Assembly (NCBI GenBank): GCA_028703035.1
Contig: JAQVNR010000051.1
Span: forward strand, 1-9,781
Reading direction: 5' to 3'
DNA from: Bacilli bacterium
Lineage (GTDB): Bacteria > Bacillota_I > Bacilli_A > RF39 > UBA660
Length of the DNA stretch: 9,781 nt
Positions 1 to 5,469 of this stretch are shown here, one piece after another (position 1 is the stretch's first letter; the number at the start of each line of letters is the position of its first letter). A program made the translations under genes and the position numbers. A model generated the notes under the pieces. It was not told where the DNA came from and did no database searches. It saw only the letters and a list, made by a program, of their open reading frames with translations.

Positions 1-77
1 TCTCGTAGAATAGTCTAAGCTATAAGGTGAGTCAGAACAATCCACAGTGTCAGAATGTATTATAATAAAAGAAAGGA

Positions 78-117
78 TATAATACAAGCAGTTCTTTAAT
101 GAACTAATAGTATTATA
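78..117 (+). promoter_or_regulatory. two-tier inverted repeat upstream of the nucleotidyltransferase remnant
   Basis: TATAATAC (78-85) is exactly complementary to GTATTATA (110-117), and inside it AGTTC (90-94) pairs with GAACT (101-105) around a 6-nt loop. The 4-nt spacers on both sides make a symmetric internal loop. The left arm contains a perfect -10 hexamer (TATAAT, 78-83), but no good -35 lies at the right distance. The repeat ends just before an AAGGTG ribosome binding site (119-124) and the ATG at 131. It could be an operator or an RNA hairpin in the leader. Bases 1-77 hold another TATAAT at 61-66 and nothing else I can name. Confidence 0.4.
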
Positions 118-130
118 CAAGGTGTTTACA

Positions 131-335
131 ATGGATGTTCAAGATAATTTAAAAACAATTATTGATGAAGTTAAAAAAATTGTTTCACTCAAAGAAGCTT
201 TTTTTGTTTGGGTCTTTTGCTTATGGTACTCCAAGTGATTTTGATTTATATTTTATTGTAGATGAAATACATAGCACTACCCATGAAACTATTTTTATGA
301 ATGGAAAGAGTATGCCGACATCATGGCAGGGTTAG
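131..335 (+). pseudogene. nucleotidyltransferase-domain protein, frameshifted and truncated
   Basis: An ATG at 131 follows an AAGGTG Shine-Dalgarno with 6-nt spacing. The first 23 codons read MDVQDNLKTIIDEVKK and onward, then the frame breaks in a run of seven T (199-205). Dropping one T restores AFLFGSFAYGTPSDFDLYF, which carries the G-S-x(n)-D-x-D signature of the polymerase-beta/MNT-type nucleotidyltransferase fold: GS binds the triphosphate and the two aspartates bind metal. In the restored frame the protein ends at a TAG (333-335), far short of any complete family member, and it runs into an unrelated fragment. Families with this domain include MNT antitoxins and aminoglycoside nucleotidyltransferases, and I cannot tell which this was. 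A HEPN partner is not visible. The T-run slip could be a real mutation, phase variation or a sequencing error. Confidence 0.65.
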
Positions 336-577
336 TTTATCAGCAAGAAAATAGCGCCAATTATTTATATACAAACCAAAATTGGTGGTCTTTATCGCCT
401 GATGTTTTATACTATACCGGTTATGTGCACGTGTGGTACGTTAACTCGGTAGGCTGGCTGACAAGTTTTTACGTCACTGATGCCCACGGCGTACGGCCAG
501 CAGTTTCAATTGATTACGACATCCCAGTCACCGGAGAAGGAACGGAAATAAACCCTTATATAGCGGTGGTTGATTAA
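287..577 (+). pseudogene. C-terminal fragment of a surface or pseudopilin-type protein (DUF6273-like)
   Basis: The frame is open from just after a TGA at 284-286 to the TAA at 575-577. It contains AGLVYQQENSANYLYTNQNW, then WWSLSPD, then VWYVNS, then GVRPAVS, and finally GTEINPY. This order of motifs is typical of the C-terminal region of extracellular Firmicutes proteins that often begin with a prepilin-type or lipoprotein leader; the DUF6273 name is from memory. No leader peptide, membrane segment or ribosome binding site precedes the fragment, and the ATG at 323 lies inside the conserved region, so I read it as a truncated 3' end rather than an independently translated gene. GC content counted over 421-540 is 62 of 120 bases (52%), roughly twice that of neighbouring genes, which suggests horizontal or recombinational origin. 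Confidence 0.6.
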
Positions 578-697
578 TATGCTTCTTGAGCTTTTCCAAT
601 TAATCTGTAGTAGAACAAAGACTTATAAAAATTATTGTTTATTTTTTTCATTCTTACTGAACTGTAACCAAAAATCGCCTATTGTCAGCAAAATCAT

Positions 698-726
698 TTG
701 ACTTAAGGTTAATTGTTTGATAAGAT
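698..726 (+). promoter_or_regulatory. sigma-A promoter for rplU-prp-rpmA
   Basis: TTGACT (698-703) is followed after exactly 17 nt by TAAGAT (721-726), with an extended -10 TG at 718-719. The expected start site is near 733, giving a leader of about 97 nt, which is much longer than the other leaders in this window and contains the L21 leader motif. The rest of the 578-829 gap, upstream of this promoter, is AT-rich with no terminator or gene that I can see. Confidence 0.75.
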
Positions 727-749
727 TCTTATGTTTGTAATTGATTTAT

Positions 750-803
750 AAACCGCACTAAAAAGGTAAAAGAGGTTTATCCCACCTTAAGGGCGAGTCT
801 TCA
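750..803 (+). ncRNA. L21 leader (ribosomal protein autoregulatory RNA)
   Basis: The leader contains AACCGCAC (751-758), AAGGT (763-767), CCCACCTT (781-788) and GGGCGAGTC (791-799), in the order and spacing I recall for the Firmicutes L21 leader upstream of rplU. AAGGT pairs with ACCTT (784-788). A second AGGT (773-776) could compete for the same ACCT, so two mutually exclusive hairpins are possible. L21 leaders are thought to let a ribosomal protein repress its own operon, but the ligand here is inferred. The strong GGAGG ribosome binding site of rplU (814-818) lies just downstream. Confidence 0.65.
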
Positions 804-829
804 AAAAAGAAACGGAGGAAATTAAATTA

Positions 830-1129
830 ATGAAAGCTGTATTTATAACAGGCGGAAAACAATATTATGTATCCGAAGGTGATGAAATCTATGTTGAAAA
901 ACTAGATACTCAAGATGGAGAAAAAATTGATTTTACTGAAGTTTTAGCAGTTGGTGAAAAAACTGGAACCCCATATGTAGATGGTGCCAAGGTCGTTTGT
1001 GAAGTTGTTAAAACTGGTAAAAGAAAAAAGATTATTGTTTTTAAGTTTAAAGCGAAAAAGAAATATCGCCGAAAACAAGGTCATAGACAACCATATACAA
1101 AACTAATTGTTAAAAAGATTGTTGGTTAA
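830..1129 (+). CDS. rplU: 50S ribosomal protein bL21
   Basis: This 99-residue protein binds 23S rRNA in the large subunit. It begins with the family signature (FITGGKQYYVSEGDEIYVEK, residues 5-24), continues through GTPYVDGAKV in the middle, and ends with the basic motif YRRKQGHRQPYTK that contacts rRNA. Length is close to the usual 100-105. The ATG is set by GGAGG (814-818) with an 11-nt gap, slightly long. It is the first gene of a three-gene operon with prp and rpmA, separated from prp by only 2 nt. Expression is likely controlled by the promoter at 698-726 and by the leader RNA. The identification is secure. Confidence 0.97.
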   Translation: MKAVFITGGKQYYVSEGDEIYVEKLDTQDGEKIDFTEVLAVGEKTGTPYVDGAKVVCEVVKTGKRKKIIVFKFKAKKKYRRKQGHRQPYTKLIVKKIVG

Positions 1130-1131
1130 TT

Positions 1132-1428
1132 ATGATTAAGGTAAAATATACTGATAAGATGATTACAATCACTGGTCATGCAAACTTTGCTGATTTTGGC
1201 AAAGATATTGTCTGCGCGAGCATATCATCAATAATAATAACAAGTGTTAATAATATGATGACAATTGATAACCAAAGTATAGATTATACTGATAATAATA
1301 ATAAATTAATAATCAGGATAGTTAAAGAAAATGAACTTTTAATTAAATTATTTAATAATTTAATAAATTTACTTAAAAACTTAGCTGAAGATTATCCAAA
1401 TAATATAAAAATAGAGAGTGAGGAATAA
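1132..1428 (+). CDS. prp: ribosomal-processing cysteine protease Prp
   Basis: Prp removes the N-terminal extension of ribosomal protein L27 in Firmicutes and relatives, a step needed for working ribosomes. The 98-residue protein carries the hallmark GHANFADFGKDIVCASIS (residues 15-32). His16 and Cys28 match the catalytic dyad of the family. The position between rplU and rpmA is the standard one (ysxB in Bacillus subtilis). No clear Shine-Dalgarno precedes the ATG, which begins 2 nt after the rplU stop, so translation is probably coupled to rplU. The matching substrate is encoded directly downstream, since L27 here has the extension. The C-terminal half is isoleucine-, leucine- and asparagine-rich, as expected for this base composition. 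Confidence 0.93.
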   Translation: MIKVKYTDKMITITGHANFADFGKDIVCASISSIIITSVNNMMTIDNQSIDYTDNNNKLIIRIVKENELLIKLFNNLINLLKNLAEDYPNNIKIESEE

Positions 1429-1431
1429 TTA

Positions 1432-1716
1432 ATGTTATTTATAAAATTAAATATTCAACGTTTTGCTCAAAAAAAAGGACAATCATCTACTCAAAATGGT
1501 AGAGATTCAATTGGAAGAAGATTAGGCGCTAAACTTGCTGATGGTCAAATGGCAACAGCTGGAGCGATAATTTATCGTCAAAGAGGAACAAAAATTCATC
1601 CAGGAACAAACGTTGGAATTGGGAAAGATCATACTTTATTTGCTTTAATTGAAGGAACAGTTAAGTATGAAAGATTAGGAAGAGATAAGAAAAAAGTAAG
1701 TGTTTACGCAAAGTAA
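1432..1716 (+). CDS. rpmA: 50S ribosomal protein bL27 with Prp-cleavable extension
   Basis: This 94-residue protein lies near the peptidyl-transferase centre, where the N-terminus of mature L27 helps position tRNA. The core is canonical: KKGQSSTQNGRDS (residues 14-26), RLGAKLADGQ, IIYRQRGTKIHPG and GKDHTLFAL. Residues 1-12 (MLFIKLNIQRFA) form the Firmicutes extension. Prp is expected to cut after FA, leaving a mature protein that starts at Gln13. The usual extension is close to MLKLNLQFFA, so this one has two extra residues near the start and Arg10 where Phe is typical. An AGGA ribosome binding site (1421-1424) fixes the ATG. The last nine codons form the left arm of the operon terminator. 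Confidence 0.96.
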   Translation: MLFIKLNIQRFAQKKGQSSTQNGRDSIGRRLGAKLADGQMATAGAIIYRQRGTKIHPGTNVGIGKDHTLFALIEGTVKYERLGRDKKKVSVYAK

Positions 1717-1729
1717 CACTTACTTTTTT
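1690..1729 (+). terminator. intrinsic terminator overlapping the 3' end of rpmA
   Basis: The arms 1690-1704 and 1715-1729 are a perfect 15-bp inverted repeat around a 10-nt loop. The stem ends in six A on the left and six T on the right (1724-1729), so the outermost pairs double as the U-tract. The rpmA stop codon (1714-1716) falls at the loop/right-arm boundary. It closes the rplU operon and, being A/T-symmetric, might also act on the opposite strand. Confidence 0.8.
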
Positions 1730-1747
1730 AAAAAATTATGATATACT
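1719..1747 (+). promoter_or_regulatory. probable extended -10 promoter for parC
   Basis: TATACT (1742-1747) is preceded by an extended -10 TG at 1739-1740. The -35 position at 17-nt spacing is CTTACT (1719-1724), which matches consensus at three of six bases and lies within the right arm of the rpmA terminator. The predicted start site, around 1753-1754, leaves a leader of only about 13 nt before the TTG start of parC. Confidence 0.5.
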
Positions 1748-1766
1748 TTTTAAGTAGGTGGTAAAG

Positions 1767-4250
1767 TTGAAAGACATTTTAATAAAGATACATGAATATA
1801 GTTTAGAAGAAATAATGAGTGAAAGATTTGCTCGTTATTCAAAATATATTATTCAAGATCGGGCAATACCAGATATAAGAGATGGATTAAAACCAGTCCA
1901 AAGAAGAATTATCTATCAGATGTATCGTGATAAAAATACTCATGATAAGCAATTTAAAAAATGCGCTAATGCGGTGGGTAATGTTTTAGGAAAGTATCAT
2001 CCTCATGGTGATACTTCTATTTATGATGCCTTAATTAGGATGAGTCAAAATTGGAAGCAAAATCACATTTTAGTTGAAGTTGATGGAAATAATGGTTCAA
2101 TTGATGGGGATTCAGCAGCTGCATATCGTTATACAGAAACAAGACTTGCTAAAATTAGTGAAGAGTTATTAAAAGATATTGATAAAGATACAGTTATTAT
2201 GGCACCTAACTATTCTGATACATTACTTGAGCCAACAGTCTTACCAGCTAAATTTCCTAATCTTTTAGTAAATGGCGCTAGTGGGATAAGTGCTGGGTAT
2301 GCAACAAATATTCCTCCTCATAATTTAAATGAAGTAATAGATGCAGTTATTAAAAGAATTGATAGTCCAAACTGTCAATTAAACACTATATTAGATATTG
2401 TTAAAGGACCTGATTTTCCTGGTGGGGGAATAATTCAGGGAACTGATGGAATCAAAGATGCTTTTACTAAAGGAAAGGGTCGAGTAATTACAAGAGCCCG
2501 CTATGAGTTTGCTAAAAACAAAGGTAAAAAACAAATTATTATCACCGAGATTCCCTTTGAAGTTAATAAAGCAAATTTAATTAAAAAAATTGATGATATT
2601 AGAATTGATAAAAAATTAGATGGTATAGCTGAGGTACGTGATGAATCAGATAAAGATTCTAATTTAAGAATAGCAATTGATTTAAAAGCTACCGCTGATC
2701 AAGATTTAGTTATTAATTATTTACTTAAAAATACTGATTTACAAACAAGTTATAATTATAATATGGTTACGATTGTTAATAGGAGACCTAAACTTCTTGG
2801 TTTAATTCCGATAATAGATGCCTATATTAATCACCAAAAAGAAGTTGTATTAAAAAGAACTAGCTTTGATCTTGATTTTGCTAAAAAAGAAATGCATATT
2901 ACTGAAGGACTTGTTAAAGCTATTAGTATTTTAGATGAAGTAATCGCGTTAATTAGAGTAAGTAAAAATAAAAGTGATGCAATAACAAATCTAATTAAAG
3001 AATATGATTTTACTGAAGCACAAGCTACTGAGATAGTAATGCTTCAGCTTTATCGCTTAACTAATACAGATGTTAAGGTCTTGGAAGAAAAACTAAAAAA
3101 TTTAAGAAAAATTATTGCTGAGCTAGAAATGATTTTAGGAAATGAGGCAAAACTTAATTCAATTATTAAATCAGAATTAAAAAAAATAAAGAAAGAATAT
3201 GGACAGTTGCGAAAAACAGAAATAAGTGCAACTTTTGAAGAAATAAAAATAGATGAGGCAGATCTAATTCCTAAAGAAGAGATTATTCTTGTTTTAACAA
3301 ATGATGGATATTTAAAAAGAGTTAGTAAAAAATCATATGCAGCAAGTGATGATAAAACAGCATTAAAACCAGGTGATTTTGTTATTAGTTATATGCAAAC
3401 TAATACTTTAAATAAACTCATAATATTTACTTCTTTAGGTAATTATTTATATATTCCTATTCATGAAATACCAGTTTGCAAGTGGAAAGAACTAGGTATT
3501 CATGTTAGCAATATAGTCGTCATGAACCCAGAAGAGAAAGTAGTTGGAGCTTATGTAATAAATGAATCTATTATTAATCCTGATATTACAATTTTTACTA
3601 AAAATGGAATGGTTAAAAGAACCCATTTAAATGATTTTATTGTTAGTCGCTACTCAAAATTATATACTGCCATAAAATTAAAGCCTAAAGATGAAGTAAT
3701 AAGTGTTGCTCTTACTAAGCCTAATACTTTAATTATTACAAAAACAGGTTATTATTTAAACTATAGTTCTGGAGAAATTCCAATTACTAGTCCTAAAGCA
3801 GCTGGAGTTAAAGGGATTAACTTAAAAGAAGATTATGTCGTAGTAGGGATAAGTTATAAAGAGACAGGTGAATATCTAAATGTCTTTACTAATAAATCAA
3901 CTGGTAAAAGAGTAAAGCTTGATGAGCTTAATTATTTAACTAGAGCTAAAAGGGGAAGTACAATTCTTAAAAAAGTAAAAGCAAAAAATTATTTAGTTCA
4001 AAATGCTTTCTTAACAGGGACTAAAGATATAATTGGTTTAAAATGTGAAGATAAAACTAAAACTATTAAAAATAGTGAAATTCCAATTATGGATTTAGTT
4101 AGTACAGGCTCGGTTTTAGCTAAAGAAAAAGATGTTTCATTCTTTTTACAAAAAGAATTATATATTTTAAAAGAAGAAAAGATGATATTAGATCAGGAAG
4201 CAAAAATAGAAGCTAAACAAATGAATTTTATTGATGATTTTAAGTTATAA
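1767..4250 (+). CDS. parC: DNA topoisomerase IV subunit A (ParC)
   Basis: ParC cuts and rejoins DNA in topoisomerase IV, which with ParE unlinks daughter chromosomes. The N-terminal breakage-reunion domain shows RDGLKPVQRR (residues 38-47), GKYHPHGDTSIYDAL (75-89) and the catalytic Tyr122 in AAAYRYTE. NTHDK and GNNGSIDGD point to ParC rather than GyrA. The C-terminal third has about six pinwheel blades, such as LTNDGYLKRV and FTKNGMVKRT, and lacks the GyrA box. A GTG at 1758 would extend the frame by three residues but overlaps AGGTGG (1756-1761), the likely ribosome binding site for the TTG at 1767 (5-nt gap), so I chose TTG. The protein is then 827 residues, a normal length. The quinolone-contact positions hold Thr83 and Asp87, where Gram-positive ParC usually has Ser and Glu. 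parE, usually adjacent, is absent here. Confidence 0.94.
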   Translation: MKDILIKIHEYSLEEIMSERFARYSKYIIQDRAIPDIRDGLKPVQRRIIYQMYRDKNTHDKQFKKCANAVGNVLGKYHPHGDTSIYDALIRMSQNWKQNHILVEVDGNNGSIDGDSAAAYRYTETRLAKISEELLKDIDKDTVIMAPNYSDTLLEPTVLPAKFPNLLVNGASGISAGYATNIPPHNLNEVIDAVIKRIDSPNCQLNTILDIVKGPDFPGGGIIQGTDGIKDAFTKGKGRVITRARYEFAKNKGKKQIIITEIPFEVNKANLIKKIDDIRIDKKLDGIAEVRDESDKDSNLRIAIDLKATADQDLVINYLLKNTDLQTSYNYNMVTIVNRRPKLLGLIPIIDAYINHQKEVVLKRTSFDLDFAKKEMHITEGLVKAISILDEVIALIRVSKNKSDAITNLIKEYDFTEAQATEIVMLQLYRLTNTDVKVLEEKLKNLRKIIAELEMILGNEAKLNSIIKSELKKIKKEYGQLRKTEISATFEEIKIDEADLIPKEEIILVLTNDGYLKRVSKKSYAASDDKTALKPGDFVISYMQTNTLNKLIIFTSLGNYLYIPIHEIPVCKWKELGIHVSNIVVMNPEEKVVGAYVINESIINPDITIFTKNGMVKRTHLNDFIVSRYSKLYTAIKLKPKDEVISVALTKPNTLIITKTGYYLNYSSGEIPITSPKAAGVKGINLKEDYVVVGISYKETGEYLNVFTNKSTGKRVKLDELNYLTRAKRGSTILKKVKAKNYLVQNAFLTGTKDIIGLKCEDKTKTIKNSEIPIMDLVSTGSVLAKEKDVSFFLQKELYILKEEKMILDQEAKIEAKQMNFIDDFKL

Positions 4251-4255
4251 TAAAT

Positions 4256-4291
4256 AACCACCTATTTGAATAAGATAAAATAGGTGGTTTT
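4256..4291 (+). promoter_or_regulatory. hairpin after parC that buries the ylbD ribosome binding site
   Basis: AACCACCTATTT (4256-4267) and AAATAGGTGGTT (4278-4289) form a perfect 12-bp stem with a 10-nt loop, followed by a T-run of four (4288-4291) and then the ylbD ATG. It resembles an intrinsic terminator with a short tail. Its right arm contains AGGTGG (4282-4287), the only plausible Shine-Dalgarno for ylbD, so it may also control translation. A ribosome finishing parC (stop at 4248-4250) would cover part of the left arm and could open the stem. Confidence 0.65.
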
Positions 4292-4654
4292 ATGAGTAAA
4301 AAAGAAGAATTTAAAAATTTTGTTAGAACTAGACCAGAGTTAGTAAATTACGTTAAAAATAAAGAAAATACGTGGCAAGACTTTTATGAAATATATGATA
4401 TGTATGGTGATAATGATAGTGTTTGGAGCAAATATAAGGAAGAATTTACTGTGCCAGATGAAAGAGCTGCGCCTCTGAATGAACTTGCTAACCTTGTTAA
4501 AGGTGTGAACATTGATAATGTTCAAAAATATATTAATAATGCCCAGAAAGCAATTAATGTGATTCAAGAATTAACAACAAAAAGTCCGGTAGGTAAAGCA
4601 CCTACTGCCCCAATTAAAACGCCTAGGCCAATCACAAAATTTTTTGGAGATTAA
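4292..4654 (+). CDS. ylbD: YlbD-family protein
   Basis: The first half (KEEFKNFVRTRPELVNYVKN, residues 4-23, then TWQDFYEIYDMYGDNDSVW) fits the YlbD family of Bacilli. The family is annotated as a putative spore coat protein, but it also occurs in species not known to sporulate, and its function is unclear. A predicted helix around VNIDNVQKYINNAQKAINVI follows. The tail is rich in proline and lysine (APTAPIKTPRP). There is no signal peptide or membrane segment, so a cytosolic location is likely. At 120 residues it is near the family norm of about 130. ylbE begins one base after its stop, preserving the ylbD-ylbE order of Bacillus. Its AGGTGG ribosome binding site lies in a hairpin. The family call is by motif recall. 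Confidence 0.75.
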   Translation: MSKKEEFKNFVRTRPELVNYVKNKENTWQDFYEIYDMYGDNDSVWSKYKEEFTVPDERAAPLNELANLVKGVNIDNVQKYINNAQKAINVIQELTTKSPVGKAPTAPIKTPRPITKFFGD

Positions 4655-4655
4655 A

Positions 4656-4877
4656 ATGGACTACGAATTACAGTTTAAAATATATAAAGATAAGAAGATG
4701 GCTAAATATTTAAAGGAAAACTCAGAATGGTATAAGTATTTAAATAGAAGTAGTGATAACTATAAACTCTTTTTAAGTAATTATAAAAAATATAACCGGA
4801 GCCAGCAAAATGATAAATTTAATAATGCAGTTGATACGATAGATACGGTAAACTCAATATTTAAAATTCTGAATTAG
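4656..4877 (+). CDS. ylbE: YlbE-like protein
   Basis: This 73-residue protein has the YlbE-type core: KYLKENSEWYKYLNRSSDNY (residues 17-36), a short helix-turn segment with a conserved WY pair. The C-terminal helix (AVDTIDTVNSIFKIL) resembles the corresponding helix of YlbD just upstream, so the two products may share a fold or bind each other; that is inference. A TTG at 4644 would add four residues, but GGAG (4646-4649) sits 6 nt before the ATG at 4656, which fixes that start. The gene is almost certainly cotranscribed and coupled with ylbD. It has no signal peptide or membrane segment. Family function is unknown. Confidence 0.72.
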   Translation: MDYELQFKIYKDKKMAKYLKENSEWYKYLNRSSDNYKLFLSNYKKYNRSQQNDKFNNAVDTIDTVNSIFKILN

Positions 4878-4880
4878 CCA

Positions 4881-4909
4881 TTGACTTTCGGTCATCTTAT
4901 GCTTATAAT
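4881..4909 (+). promoter_or_regulatory. strong sigma-A promoter for the prepilin-like gene
   Basis: TTGACT (4881-4886), 17 nt, then a perfect TATAAT (4904-4909). It starts four bases after the ylbE stop. The expected start site near 4916 gives a leader of about 17 nt carrying GTAGGT (4921-4926) before the ATG at 4933. This is one of the two best-scoring promoters in the window by eye. Confidence 0.85.
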
Positions 4910-4932
4910 TATACTAGAGAGTAGGTTTTTCC

Positions 4933-5400
4933 ATGATTAAATTAAATAATAAAGGTTTTACATTAGTGGAACTATTAGCTGTTATAGTTGTTCTAGCAAT
5001 AATAATGATCGTAGCGGTTCCAGCGGTACTAAATACAATGAATGATGCTCAAAGGTCAACATTTAAACTTTATGCAGAAAGAGTACTTAATAAAGCTCAA
5101 GAAAAATATCAAGCAGATTTGATGTTAGGAGAGACTGAAAACAGAACAATCGAAGGTAAGCACTATTGTTATACTTTATCTGACATGGAATTAAGTGAAA
5201 AGTCTACTTATGCAGGATATGTAGTAGTTGAGTTAGATAAACATTTAAAGCCAAAATTTTATGTAACTTTATCAGATAATAATTTTAGTATTGCAAACTT
5301 TACTTATACGATTTTAAGTGATGATCCGACTCTTGGTGAACCACTCTCTAATGCTGAAAAAATCGCTTTAATTTGCCCAGAAAATCTTCCATCACCATAA
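4933..5400 (+). CDS. type IV prepilin-like (ComGC/pseudopilin-type) protein
   Basis: The protein starts with a class III signal, KLNNKGFTLVELLAVIVV. A prepilin peptidase would cut after Gly8 and methylate Phe9, and Glu13 is the conserved +5 glutamate needed for filament assembly. Residues 9-30 form the hydrophobic spine, which continues into an amphipathic helix (residues 31-60). The globular part (residues 61-155) has exactly two cysteines, Cys79 and Cys148, which could close a disulfide loop as in type IV pilin D-regions. Length is 155 residues. It stands alone under its own strong promoter with a terminator behind it; no assembly ATPase, platform protein or peptidase lies in the window. 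It could be a minor pilin, a competence pseudopilin or an adhesin. The C-terminal half matches nothing I recognise. Confidence 0.85.
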   Translation: MIKLNNKGFTLVELLAVIVVLAIIMIVAVPAVLNTMNDAQRSTFKLYAERVLNKAQEKYQADLMLGETENRTIEGKHYCYTLSDMELSEKSTYAGYVVVELDKHLKPKFYVTLSDNNFSIANFTYTILSDDPTLGEPLSNAEKIALICPENLPSP

Positions 5401-5408
5401 TAATGTTT

Positions 5409-5433
5409 AAATCAAGAATTTCTTGATTTTTTT
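5409..5433 (+). terminator. intrinsic terminator after the prepilin-like gene
   Basis: AAATCAAG (5409-5416) pairs with CTTGATTT (5422-5429) around a 5-nt loop, and seven T run from 5427 to 5433. The stem is AT-rich with two G-C pairs, so termination may be partial. Its right arm also contains the -35 element of the nfo promoter. Confidence 0.75.
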
Positions 5434-5451
5434 AATCTTAAATTATATAAT
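5423..5451 (+). promoter_or_regulatory. promoter for nfo
   Basis: TTGATT (5423-5428), 17 nt, then TATAAT (5446-5451). The -35 lies wholly inside the right arm of the preceding terminator. The predicted start, near 5457-5458, leaves about 12 nt before the ATG at 5470, so the AGGTGA ribosome binding site (5457-5462) would sit at the very 5' end of the message. Confidence 0.7.
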
Positions 5452-5469
5452 TGCTTAGGTGATGCTAAA

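Noticed and set aside
323..577. Independent 84-residue gene starting at ATG 323
   Set aside because: There is no ribosome binding site, the conserved domain sequence continues upstream of the ATG, and related domains occur at the ends of longer secreted proteins.
1758..1766. GTG at 1758 as the start of parC
   Set aside because: It overlaps the AGGTGG ribosome binding site, which is ideally spaced for the TTG at 1767.
4340..4567. 75-residue minus-strand open frame inside ylbD
   Set aside because: It lies wholly antisense to a recognisable gene, is rich in Ile, Phe and Asn as expected from the reverse of AT-rich codons, and has no convincing family match.
4644..4655. TTG at 4644 as the start of ylbE
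   Set aside because: It contains part of the GGAG ribosome binding site for the ATG at 4656 and would overlap ylbD needlessly.
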